From Butyriboletus loyo (Eukaryota > Basidiomycota > Agaricomycetes > Boletales > Boletaceae), in NCBI GenBank assembly GCA_038093515.1, contig JBBPSI010000241.1, forward strand, positions 1-35,195: a DNA stretch of 35,195 nt. The letters run 5' to 3'. Under the pieces are notes generated by a model. It was not told where the DNA came from, did no database searches, and worked only from the letters and a program-made list of their open reading frames with translations. How positions within the stretch are numbered: position 1 is the stretch's first letter; every line of letters begins with the position of its first letter. Both the position numbers and the translations under genes were made by a program. Shown in pieces: positions 10,105 to 19,097 of the stretch.

Positions 10105-11032
10105 TGTTATGCTGGACGCTAACAACTAGAACTCTGAGGCGGCACTCTGAAGTAGCTGCAGGACTCATGAAGTGTTTCTGAGCTGGATCTCAGACTATGC
10201 CTTAGTGCACACACTAAGAGTCTGGAGTGGAAACTGATTGCTAGCAGTGAACTGCGTAGAACTAGATGGGGTGCTACTGTACAAGGGTAGGGTTTATATA
10301 CTACAAGAGTCTGTGCACAGATCATGGCCCAATCGGGTCGTGTGAGTCGTAAAGATGAAAGAGGACAGAATACTCTACAGACTTCTGGAGTATGGAGGAA
10401 ATAGTGTCCGTGCACGGGAAATGGTGACTAAGCTAGAACAGTTGGTACTGTTCAAAGGGAACTAGCGAAAGGCTAGGAGAAACCAGTAGTCCAAACGGTA
10501 ATGGGGAGAAAAAGTAGACCACTACTGTTATAATTGTATCTCTTATAACCATCTTTTGCATTCGGACTTTGTCATATTTCTCTTTCAAAGGTCATGTGAC
10601 TTAAGCACACGTGATCGTGGGATTATACATGTGACCACAAGCTGACTAAGCATATGACGTCGCGGTCCAGACTGACCCAGACTCTATGACATCACACCTC
10701 ATGTATTTAATCTCCATTTGCTTCTCTTCTTTTTGATCGCCGTTGACTTCTATTTCCCATCATTGTCGACCTGTGACTCCCTTCGTATATACTTGTATAG
10801 TAACTAGTCTCACGCACTGCTTGGTCTGTGCACATTCCCTTGTAATATAAAAGGGCTTGTGGTTGCGGCTAGGATTCCCTAGCTTTAACCACTTGTCTAT
10901 TTGCTAGCAACAGTTGAGAGATTAAGGTCTAAGCTATTCCTCATTACCATTGCCAGTACTTGTGTAGTACTGCAACAGTTGCGGAACCCCGTGTGCCTTG
11001 ATAACTTCGTTGTCATAACAACTACTGTAATA
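10105..11032 (-). repeat. Solo LTR family C inside the gypsy-1 3' LTR
   Basis: Made of 10105-10525 plus 11026-11032, start TGTTATGCTGG, end TGTAATA (a decayed CGTAACA). Target duplication ataac at 10100-10104 and 11033-11037, perfect. It is itself broken by an inner A LTR. Without the inner copy the length is about 428 bp, as for other C copies. Confidence 0.88.
10526..11020 (+). repeat. Solo LTR family A inside LTR C
   Basis: 495 bp, TGTTATAATTG...GTCATAACA, target duplication actac at 10521-10525 and 11021-11025, perfect. It is the innermost and so youngest element of a three-level nest. Confidence 0.93.
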
Positions 11033-11508
11033 ATAACAGACTTTACATTCGAACTTCGCCATATTTCTCTTTCAAAGGTCACATAACTCAGTGCACATGA
11101 TCATGGGATAATACATGTGACCTAGGCTGACTAAGCATATGACGTCATGGTCCAGACTGGCCCAGACTCTATGATGTCATGCCTCATGTATTTAATCTCC
11201 ATTTACTTCCCTTCTTTTTGATTGCTGTTGACTTCTATTTAATCTCCATCGACCCTGACTTCTTCTCGTATATACATGTATAGTAATTAGTCTCATGCAC
11301 TGCTTGGTCTGTGCATGATCTCCTGTAATATATAAAGGCTGGTGGTTTGGGCTAGGATTCCCTAGCTTTAACCACTTGTCTTATTCACTGGCAACAGTTG
11401 AGAGATTAAGGTCTGAGCTATCCTCATTACACTCGCCAGTTACTGTGTATAGCTGCGACAGTTGCGGAACCCCGTGTGCCACTTGATAACTCCTGTTGTC
11501 TCATAACA

Positions 11509-12117
11509 GTATCTGGTATTGTGATATTTGTCCTTTACCTTTGAGATATGTCCCTTGGCAGATTCATTCCACTCCTTCCACTTCTTCTGTGTCCAAAAGT
11601 GAATGAGTGGATAGTCTTTTGCTTTGAGCTGGGGAGGAGACAGGATGTCAGACTGTACAGGTGCCTGGAGTATGATGTTGATAGAGTCTGATGATGTACC
11701 TGCAGTCGTGCTTGCTGGTCAATTAAGCTGTGAGACCAAAGTCTCATAGGATTTCCTTGTGAGTGAATATAGTCAGATAGATAGAATTAGCTGAAAAACA
11801 ACTTAACTCAATAGCAGAACGTGCCACTTCCAGTGCCACATTTTCGACTTGTAGCTTCATTATAGTGTCCTCCAAGACATGTATTTGTTGAGTATACTGC
11901 ATATATGTGCATTAGACAATGTCCTGCTGAATGTATGACTTACCTGATTGATTTGAACATGGTTATTAGGCCATTGCATCCAAGGTAGTGCTGAGAAACT
12001 GTTGCTGGTTTTCAAAGCATCTGAAAATGATTGTTGAGAATGTTCATCACAGAAAAGAGGGAAATTGGAAATGGCTGGCAAAGTAAAATCTTGAAAGGAG
12101 GGTGTTATTGAAGACAT
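11509..12117 (-). pseudogene. Unrecognised coiled-coil protein gene, disrupted by gypsy-1
   Basis: Three exons join with GT-AG introns: 12117-11944 (58 codons, starts MSSITPSFQDFTLP), intron of 47 bp, 11896-11808, intron of 52 bp, then 11755 onward. Exon 2 holds a heptad-like stretch IHVLEDTIMKLQVENVALEV, probably a short coiled coil. Exon 3 reads KSYETLVSQLN, meets TGA at 11719-11721, then continues open through KDYPLIHFWTQKKWKEW until the gypsy-1 LTR end at 11508. The TGA could be a decayed CGA. I do not recognise the family. The continuation is not found left of gypsy-1 at ~2.1 kb, so sequence has been lost or rearranged. The start lies 65 bp from a divergent plus-strand gene. Confidence 0.5.
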
Positions 12118-12182
12118 TTGGTTGTGGTAACAAGGAGAGGACCAAGTGCCATGTGAGAAAGTCCCCAAAATTGTCAAGTCCA

Positions 12183-12797
12183 ATGCTTGAGCTACACAAG
12201 TCACTACTACTACACTACAAGATGCCTACTGCACCACACATTATCAACATGCTTGGTGATACCATCTACCTTGAAGTTGATGGCATTCATCAAGACTGGA
12301 ACACCTACAGATTCGATCTCAACATTGGAACACCTGAAAAAAAGGTAGGTTGGCTGTATTTAATAAACTGATATAATTCTGACATGGTGTTGAGACAATT
12401 GTCTTCTGGTTCAAAGAAGATGTCAAAAAAGTGTTGCCTGTTGAAGAAGAAGCCTCACAGTCAGACATCGAAGAGGACACCTCACAGTTGGATGACAAAG
12501 TTGAGACAAACAACATCAGTAAAGACATTGATGCAGCGACTGGTTATACAATGGAAAAAGAGTAAGTTTCAATGGTGCTCGTAGGCAGGCATATACAGTA
12601 CTAACTGTGATACTACTAGGCATCAAAACATAACTGCACAGGAGTGTTGCATCTTGAATAAGGTTGTGCGCAGTGTTGAATCAAACAGCCTCTTATCTTC
12701 ACTTTGCACAGTGGCATATGTTGTGCATCCAATCACAGGTCCCTCTCATATGGTCCAAGAGATATTTGAAAGAGCACAGAAGCGCACATGGCTGTAG
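12183..12797 (+). CDS. Unrecognised three-exon gene, 168 aa, apparently intact
   Basis: Exons 12183-12344, 12395-12561 and 12620-12797; introns of 50 bp (GTAGGT...TTGAG) and 58 bp (GTAAGT, branch TACTAAC at about 12599, TACTAG). The phases agree and no stop occurs before TAG 12795-12797. The first ATG in the open frame is 12183; a second at 12222 starts MPTAPHIINMLGDTIYLEVD. The middle is acidic (LPVEEEASQSDIEEDTSQ) and the end is IFERAQKRTWL. I see no signal peptide, membrane segment or known motif. It is convergent with the Tnp2 gene (49-bp gap) and divergent from the coiled-coil gene. Unlike its neighbours it has no nonsense decay. It could be a host gene or an accessory gene of the Tnp2 element. 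Confidence 0.55.
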
Positions 12798-12846
12798 TAG
12801 TATGAATGATTGCATTGATTGTACTTGTACTTGAGAAATAAGTGTA

Positions 12847-15478
12847 TTAGTCTACAAAATTGTCATCATTGTTCTCTTCCCCAAAGTGTGCGATTTGCAT
12901 GCCGGTCTTCTCAACAAGAAAATATCTACCCTCAAGAATATCAGGGAGAGAGTGGGGGATCATGGCAACAACTGACTGGATTGAGCTGATATTAATTACA
13001 TACAAACTATCCTCACCAAGCTTTGTATAAGAAATGAGAACTCCATGCGACTACACCAGAAGGTCTTCATCAGGTGGTGAGTAAAGTGTAACAAGGGCAA
13101 TGTCTTTAAACTGGGCACTTAAATTGTTGTCTGTGTCATTCTCTAGTCCATTTTGATCTATGACAAGACAGGCAAAGTAATGCACTTCTGCAATTCAGAT
13201 AGAATGGTTGAAAATAATCTTCAAATAGTTAGTAGACTACATAGCAGAGATTTGTTGTCTTACCTTTACATTTCGGGCCATATGCACCTCTTCTTGTGGT
13301 CTCTGCAACTCTGTATAACCTGATCGAGCTATTTGTCCATTTGGTAAGTGAAGCCGACCCCAACAACAAACTTTTTGCATGGGTTGTTGCAGGTATGTGG
13401 TGATAATTTGAGCTTCATGTTCAGTGACATGTACAGTATGAGGGTCACATTTGGAAGTAGAACATAGCCATTTTGGAGATCAGCGCTGCCATGTGGGATG
13501 GATTTAGGAGAGTCATCTAGTAGAGATGGGATCATGGAATTTAAAGTGTTGACCTGACATCTTCAGATTTCCTGCTGTGCAAGGTTTGAAAACGGATCAG
13601 AGGGCTGTCAGATTTCACGACCAAGATTTCCAATTGTGTGTTCCATAGTCCATTGTGAGGATGAGATAGGTGGACCAATTCAGGCAGCTTCAGAAGCAAG
13701 ATGACAAGTGAGGTGAACACAAGGTCAGATGAAATGAATTCAATCAACCTGACACTGATAAAAGAGAAGCTCAAAGTCCGTCTCCCACTTGATGAAGAGT
13801 TCATGTGCTTTTTTAAGCTGGGATGATGTGATTGAATACTGGCTCATGATGCGAAGGGCAGTGACAAATTTGCAGAAGTTTGCATGGAGGCTAGGATTGC
13901 AAGGTGCAACATCAAATGAGCCTGGAAGAAAGGGTTTTCAATTGGCCACCACCTGACCATGTGCCTCCCAAGCTTCGTTGTTCTTGAGCACAGCCCAAAA
14001 CAATGTGGAGCAGTCATCCGAATGAACACACTCTATTGTTCCTTGAAACAAGTCCAGCCAAAGGGTGTTACGCTGATAGCGCACAATAACTAGCAGCGAG
14101 CACTTGACTAGGGGCTCGAGCGTAAAGGGGAAAGTGGCCGACTCGCGTAGACGACGCTATTGGGCTTCTGCTAAGCAAGTGTCTTCGAGATGTCAAGTGG
14201 TGGCGACCAGTCGAGATCGAGTAGAGACTTATCGGCTCAATCGGCAGATGGAGGGTATAATGCTAGATTACTATGCACTTGGTAGATGCGTAGAATTAGC
14301 TAGAGAAGCTGTACTATGCTAAGTATGCTGGTATATATACGAATAGATATGGTGCACAGACCAAGCTGTGCATGGCAGTGAAGGGCGAAGGGTTATGAGT
14401 CTGCCCGAGTCATAACGGCAAATGGAGAAGCAGCAAAGTGCCGGTAACGAGGGAGCGAAGCTCCAAGTAAGATGGCGACATCATCAGCAAATGAGAAGTG
14501 CTGAACGTAAAGTGACGATGTCCATGAGGCCGGCCCCACAGGGCAAAGGGGACGCGAACGGCAGAGCCCTTGGATATGGGTCTCAATGCGAAGGTACTGA
14601 CGCATCGTAATCTAGTCACGTAATGTGGAAAATGTCATTGGTCAAAGAAATGAAGGATGCGACAGCTCAACTGAAGGTCTGGCCCGTCGGGGCGAGAAGA
14701 CAGGGGCTATCTCAGTGTAGCGACACTGAAACTTGTGGAATGACCGGGGAAGTGGATAACGTCCACTAGGCGACTAAGGAGCGGGCGATGGGCGGCATCG
14801 CAAGACGGCGGGGGCAGCGGGGACGCATGAGCGTGGGAAAATGAGTGGCGGGGTACGCTTAGGGGTAAAACTGTAACAAAGGGAAGCCATGTTTGTGCCA
14901 GTGAGATGCATTAATTTGGAAGAGAAGCACTCTGGAATTCCCAGAATGAGAGATGGTTGTAACCCCAGAAGCATGCTGGTACCAACTATTCCAGTCTCTA
15001 GGTGATGAGACTGGAACTGAGCTTGTGAATGAGATTGAAGGACATATTGAAGATGCTGGACGTAGTTGAAAGAGGTGCTGGTTACAATATTGTGTGGATT
15101 TACATTGTCATGGTCAGAGCCAGGAACATCATATTTGTTCAGTTTGAGCAGAACTGGATAATATTGTGAGCCACCTGGTTTGCATTGACTTGTAAGAGGG
15201 CACAGCATGCAGCAACCACATTTGCCCTGGTGGCCAACAAAATTACTGAGTGTGGTTAAGCCAGATCCATCACCACAACCAAGGAAGAAGAACAATTGCA
15301 AGATAAAAATGTGATCTTGTGCAGCATCCCAGACTTGAGGGCTGAGAGATGATGAAGTCCAGGATATAGGAATGACTCAATAAACTTCGGCTTTTTGGGA
15401 CCAGGAATAATTGTGCCAGGTAGAACGAACTTCTTCTTGTATCAGTAATTGGGTGCAAGGTTGAGAACAATCCATATA
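12847..15478 (-). pseudogene. Tnp2-family (CACTA-like) transposase, degraded
   Basis: Read leftwards: YKKKFVLPGTIIPGPKKPK, YPGLHHLSAL, VWDAAQDHIF, GCGDGSGLTTLSNFVGHQGK, CKPGGSQYYP, LETGIVGTSMLLGL, HLTGTNMASL, then (after LTR B) VANWKPFLPGSFDVAPCNPS, YQCQVDRIHFIRPCVH, IGPPISSSQWTMEHTIGNLG, LHLPNGQIARS, an intron at 13188-13263, and a C-terminus with LYSPPDEDLLV, VVAMIPHSLPD, GRYFLVEKTGMQIAHFG, stop 12847-12849. These blocks are those I know from basidiomycete Tnp2 (PF02992) proteins. At least two frameshifts (near 15320 and 13430) and stop codons (near 15385 and 13047) break it. A B LTR splits it at 14066-14878. Upstream exons are separated by the Tc1 element and continue, barely recognisable, at 17992-18097. 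Confidence 0.85.
14066..14878 (+). repeat. Solo LTR family B
   Basis: 813 bp, TGTTACGCTG...CTGTAACA, target duplication aaggg at 14061-14065 and 14879-14883, perfect. It is inserted in the Tnp2 coding region between MASL- and the following coding block. It contains a 62-codon open frame at 14422-14610 that is also open in the B copies at 22907 and 33707. Confidence 0.93.
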
Positions 15479-15692
15479 CAGTGGGCAACAAAACCGTTGC
15501 AATGTTGGCAACATTTTGATTGTTAAGCTAATAACTCAAGAACCACTAAAGGCAAACCTCCTAAACCTACTCATAGCAGAAAGCCATAATCAAGGGTGTT
15601 CCAAAAATATATACATTGCTTATGTAATTCATTCTATATCAGGAAATATTCACCAATAAAGCAAGGGTACTCATTGTAACAGTTTTGTTGCT
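15479..15692 (+). repeat. Left terminal inverted repeat of the Tc1 element
   Basis: 214 bp, nearly identical to the reverse complement of 17776-17989. The outer motif GCAACAAAACCGTTGCAATG (about 15485-15504) recurs at the inner end in inverted orientation (15672-15691), giving two candidate transposase-binding sites per end. Confidence 0.88.
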
Positions 15693-15711
15693 AATATCAA
15701 GGGTATCTAAA

Positions 15712-17292
15712 TTAGTATGAAGTATAGCCTCATTTGGCTTTAATCACCTCCTGAATCCTTCTAGGCATACTCTCAATTAACTCCTGACACTGTGCAGTCC
15801 CAATCCTATCCTACTCTGCCTGTACATGCTCCCACAACTCCAAAACCCCCTTAGATAACTCAGGATACTCTGCTAGCCTTTTTTTGAGAAGAAACCATAG
15901 GTGTTCTATGGGGTTGAGGTCTGGAGACTGAGCAGGCCACACCATGACCTCAAATCCATTGTCAGCAAAGCACTCCTTGGCTCTCCTGCTGGTATGCTTG
16001 AGGTCATCATCCTGCTGAAAGATAGTGTCCTCTGGAGTTTTTCCATAATACTGAAGGGTTTGTTGGAGTTCATTCTCCATGATCTGCACATAAAGATTAG
16101 CATCCATCTTACCATCAATCTTGCAAGCCATTCCAACTCCTTCCCAGGTCATACAACCCCATATCATCACTGATCCTCCTCCAAACTTCACTGTACCTTC
16201 CACCAGCCTATAACTTAGGCCCTCTCTGTTATGACTGCAGGAGTAATCCCAACAGAACATATCACAAGTGGTTCACTACAAGTTGCAGCTCTACACAAAG
16301 AGCTGGCAAAGGTTTATAGAGTATAGCAAAGTACCTTAGTCCCTCAACTGTTTCCAGCAATCAAGACAAGTGGTTAAAGCTAAGAGATCTTAGCCTAAAC
16401 CACGAGCCTTTATATATTGTACAAGATGGCACACAGATCAAGCTGCGCAAGTGCACAGACCTAGCTGTGCATGTGATAAACTACTATACATGGTTAGACT
16501 AAGAAGCCAACGGCAATCAAAAAGAATAGAAGCAAACAGAGATTAAATACATGAGGTATGATGTCATAGTCTAGACTGATGATGTCATGGGCCAGTCTGG
16601 ACCATTACATCATAGGCTCTGTCTAGATTCTGATCACATGTATAATCCCACAATCACGTGTACTGAGTCACGTGACCTTTGAAAGTGAAAGGAGAAGTCT
16701 GAAAGCGTGGAAATAATATAGTATTATAACACTCTCCTGCCTTTTTCCACACCCATTTCCTTCCATCTGACCATATGACATGCTTCCAGTCCTCCACAGT
16801 CCAATCCTGATGACTTAAAGTAAAGTCCATTCTTGCCCTCCTATGATGCATAGAGAGAAGGGGGTGCTTCTTCTTCACCACAGCCTTCATACCAGCCTTC
16901 CTGAGGTAACAAAAAATGGTTTGGGGGAAGATTGGATGGTTCTTGATGTCCTGAACAGTTTTGGTAACCTGGACAGCATTTTCAGCCTTCCCAGTACCAA
17001 TAAGACAAATGACATTGCACATGTCAGTGGGAGTTATGAGGGATGGGCGACAACCAGAGGCTTTGAGTAGGTCTGGACAGTGTTTGGAGCAAAGTCTACT
17101 AATGGTAGAGTGGTTGAGACCAGTAGAATGTGAGATCTGGCAAGTGGATTGACCCATTTCCAGGCAGGAGATGATTTGGTTGGTTTGTTCAATAGAAAGG
17201 GATTTTATGATGGAAGTAATGGAAAAGGAAAAGGCAATGGTGTTTTGATGTGTTTGCACAATGTTGAACTTCTTATGCATCACATGACCCAT
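15712..17292 (-). pseudogene. Tc1-type DD34E transposase, split by an LTR
   Basis: Parts 17292-16737 and 16226-15712 join in frame to 357 codons (356 aa), a normal Tc1 length. Domains: N-terminal helix-turn-helix (QIISCLEMGQSTCQISHSTG, ISRLCSKH); first Asp in HVIWSDGRKWVW; GGGSVMIWGCMTWEGVG; second Asp in FQQDDDLKHTS (FQQDNDPKHTS is usual); Glu in DLNPIEHLWFLLKKRL. There are 34 residues between the second Asp and Glu. Two stops near the C-terminus (TAG 15811-15813, TGA 15730-15732) both fit TGG changed by G-to-A. The 5' third is intact. Start chosen at ATG 17292. Confidence 0.92.
16227..16731 (-). repeat. Solo LTR family A, diverged copy, in the Tc1 transposase
   Basis: 505 bp, TGTTATGACTG...TTATAACA, target duplication ctctc at 16222-16226 and 16732-16736, perfect. 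It splits the transposase between WKKAGE and GLSYRLVEG. It shares the A motifs (ggttaaagct, tcacgtgacctttgaaag) but its first 60 bp differ from the gypsy-2 LTRs. Confidence 0.92.
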
Positions 17293-17337
17293 TGCTTATG
17301 TAATACTCAGCCACAACATATGATTCTAACATTTTAT

Positions 17338-17764
17338 TGTTATGCTGGGCGCTAACAATCAGAACAGCGAGGAGGCACTCTGGAGTGGCCTCGAGACTCG
17401 AGAGACGATTCTGGGCGGAGTCTCAGACTATGTCTTAGTGCTCACACTAAGAGTCTGGAAGTGAACTAATTGCTAGCAGATTGCTGCGTAGAACTAGATA
17501 ATGTACAGGGCGTAAAGACAGAGTCTTTATACTACTGGGGTCTGCGCACAGACCATGCTCCCTAATCGAGTCGCGAGAGCGAAAGTACAAATGAGGAAAA
17601 GATACTCTAGAACGTTCCAGAGTGTGAAAGAAAATGTGTCCGTGCGTGGGAAGTGGTGACTAAGCTGGAACAGTTGTTACCGTTCAAGTGGAACTAGCAA
17701 AAGGCTAGGTGAATGTAACAGTCCCAACGGTAATGGAGAGAAAAAGTAGACCACTACCGTAACA
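17338..17764 (-). repeat. Solo LTR family C in the Tc1 element
   Basis: 427 bp, TGTTATGCTGGGC...CCGTAACA, target duplication tttat at 17333-17337 and 17765-17769, perfect. It lies between the transposase start and the right inverted repeat. It contains a heat-shock-element-like GAAcgTTCcaGAG at 17610-17622. Confidence 0.93.
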
Positions 17765-17775
17765 TTTATATGGTC

Positions 17776-17989
17776 AGCAACAAAACTGTTGCAATGAGTA
17801 CCCTTGCTTTATTGGTGAATATCTCCTGATATAGAATGAATTACATAAGCAATATATATATATTTGGAACACCCTTGATTATGGTGTTCTGCTATGGGTA
17901 GGTTTAGGAGGTTTGCCTTTAGTGATTCTTGAGTTATTAGCTTAACAATCAAAATGTTGCCAACATTGCAATGGTTTTGTTGCCCACTG
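17776..17989 (-). repeat. Right terminal inverted repeat of the Tc1 element
   Basis: 214 bp partner of 15479-15692. It carries the same inner motif (GCAACAAAACTGTTGCAATG at about 17777-17796) and outer motif (CAGTGGGCAACAAAACCATT read from 17989). Confidence 0.88.
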
Positions 17990-18097
17990 TATCTTGATAT
18001 TCTACTCATGTCCTATTGCTACTTACATTGCAGCACTATACCAAGCATACCCTTGTTGTTGTTTATTTGTCTTTGCATGTGACCTACAGCTTTCTTG

Positions 18098-18558
18098 TGT
18101 TGAAACGGTAGTGTTCTATTTCTGTATTTCACTTACAGCCACTATGTTTCCAGACTGGTCTATATGACATCATTGTCTAGACTCTGTCAAACTTGTCTCA
18201 TTACATATAGCTCTAGTTATGCTATTGGACGATATGCTTAGCCTTATCTCTTATCTCTAACATATTGTCATGTGGTTCTTACCTAACCTTATATAGGTAC
18301 TATACAGAACACAAGTACAAACACTCTTGTACTGTATATAAGACAGCCCTTATGGCTTGTCGCTTTTCTTTAGAACTTTCAGTTTTATCACCACTACTGC
18401 AATATCTCTAAGTTGAGCTTTGCTCCTTATATTCTTCAAGTACACCTGTTTGTGATACTCTCACTCTTGTGTTATCAGTGAGTCTTTCCACTGATATGTT
18501 CACCCTTGCATCCTTTGTTGCCCTTGGTGCGCCTGCTTAGACTTTATCAATTCCGAAA
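18098..18558 (+). repeat. Solo LTR family D (Copia LTR)
   Basis: About 461 bp, starts TGTTGAAACGG. Homology to the Copia 3' LTR ends at ATTCCGAAA, and the next five bases tcttg (18559-18563) repeat the left flank 18093-18097, which sets the end. The terminus is not the usual CA. It lies inverted relative to the Copia LTR at 18631-19079, with 72 bp between. Confidence 0.8.
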
Positions 18559-18630
18559 TCTTGCACCATGCTGTCAGATGGACATCCACAGTCACTGTTA
18601 TCCAGTGACTGAGTTCTCTCTGTCTCAGGT

Positions 18631-19079
18631 TTTTGGAATTGGTAAAGTCTGAGCAGGCGCACCGAGGGCAATGAAGGATGCAAGGGTAAACCTATCAGTG
18701 GAAAGACTCACTGATAATACAAGAGTGAGAGTATCGCAAACAGAGTATAAGGAGCAAGGCTCAACTTAGAGATATCACAGTAGTGATGATAGAACTGAAA
18801 GATCTAGAGAAAAGCAACAAGCCATAAGGGCTGTCTTATATACAGTACATGAGTGTTTGTACTTATGTTCTGTATAGTACCTTTATAAGGTATAGTATGA
18901 AATACATGATGATATGATAGAGATAAGAGATAAGACTAAACATATCGTCCAATAGCATAATAAGAGCTATTTGTAATGTAATAAGCATGACAGAGTCTAG
19001 ACAATGATGTCATATAGACTCGTCTAGAAACGTAGTGCTTGTAAGTGAAATACAGAAATAGAACACTACCATTTCAACA
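18631..19079 (-). repeat. 3' LTR (family D) of the Copia element
   Basis: About 449 bp on the minus strand, starting TGTTGAAATGG at 19079 directly after the purine tract that follows the pol stop, and ending near ATTCCAAAA at 18631. It is the reverse complement of the solo LTR at 18098-18558, with scattered differences. The expected target duplication next to it would be caggt (18626-18630); its partner lies outside or is lost. Confidence 0.82.
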
Positions 19080-19094
19080 CTCCTCCTCGCTTTA
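19080..19094 (-). promoter_or_regulatory. Polypurine tract of the Copia element
   Basis: Minus-strand run AGCGAGGAGGAG directly before the LTR start at 19079, after the pol stop at 19098. Expected position for the plus-strand primer. Confidence 0.75.
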
Positions 19095-19097
19095 GCA

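Larger units (their letters stand above)
4180..11508 (+). mobile_element. Gypsy-1: Ty3/Gypsy chromovirus, 5'-truncated, with nested LTRs
   Basis: Order on the plus strand: gag C-end, -1 frameshift site, protease, RT, RNase H, zinc-binding and core integrase, chromodomain, polypurine tract, 3' LTR. The domain order (integrase after RNase H, C-terminal chromodomain) is that of chromoviruses. Insertions: LTR A 6598-7095, LTR A 7651-8169, LTR B 8227-9046, and a C LTR (with an inner A) in the 3' LTR. The 5' end is replaced by the inverted piece at 2142-4179. At least six in-frame stops make it inactive. The right flank after 11508 is 'gtatc'; no matching left duplication is found. Confidence 0.92.
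10081..11508 (+). repeat. 3' LTR (family A) of gypsy-1, split by nested LTRs
   Basis: Made of 10081-10104 plus 11038-11508. The two parts join at the duplication ataac to give one LTR of about 495 bp, start TGTTATAATC, end CTCATAACA. It lies directly after the polypurine tract. It contains TGACGTCA at 11140-11147 and a TATA-like stretch near 11325. Flank after the end: gtatc. Confidence 0.9.
15479..17989 (-). mobile_element. Tc1/mariner element with long TIRs
   Basis: Ends CAGTGGGCAAC...GTTGCCCACTG flanked by TA (15477-15478 and 17990-17991), the known Tc1/mariner target. The 2511 bp contain an A solo LTR and a C solo LTR; subtracting them with their duplications leaves about 1569 bp. Terminal inverted repeats are 214 bp each. 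It encodes one DD34E transposase on the minus strand. It is inserted in the 5' part of the Tnp2 gene, so it is younger than that element and older than its two LTR guests. Confidence 0.94.

Noticed and set aside
10526..11508. Tandem LTRs suggesting a second short element
   Set aside because: The duplications actac and ataac show nested solo LTRs, not a two-LTR element.
18541..18660. Terminator-like or CRISPR-like palindrome between 18541 and 18660
   Set aside because: The symmetry is explained by two facing D LTRs; there are no regularly spaced short repeats anywhere in the window.
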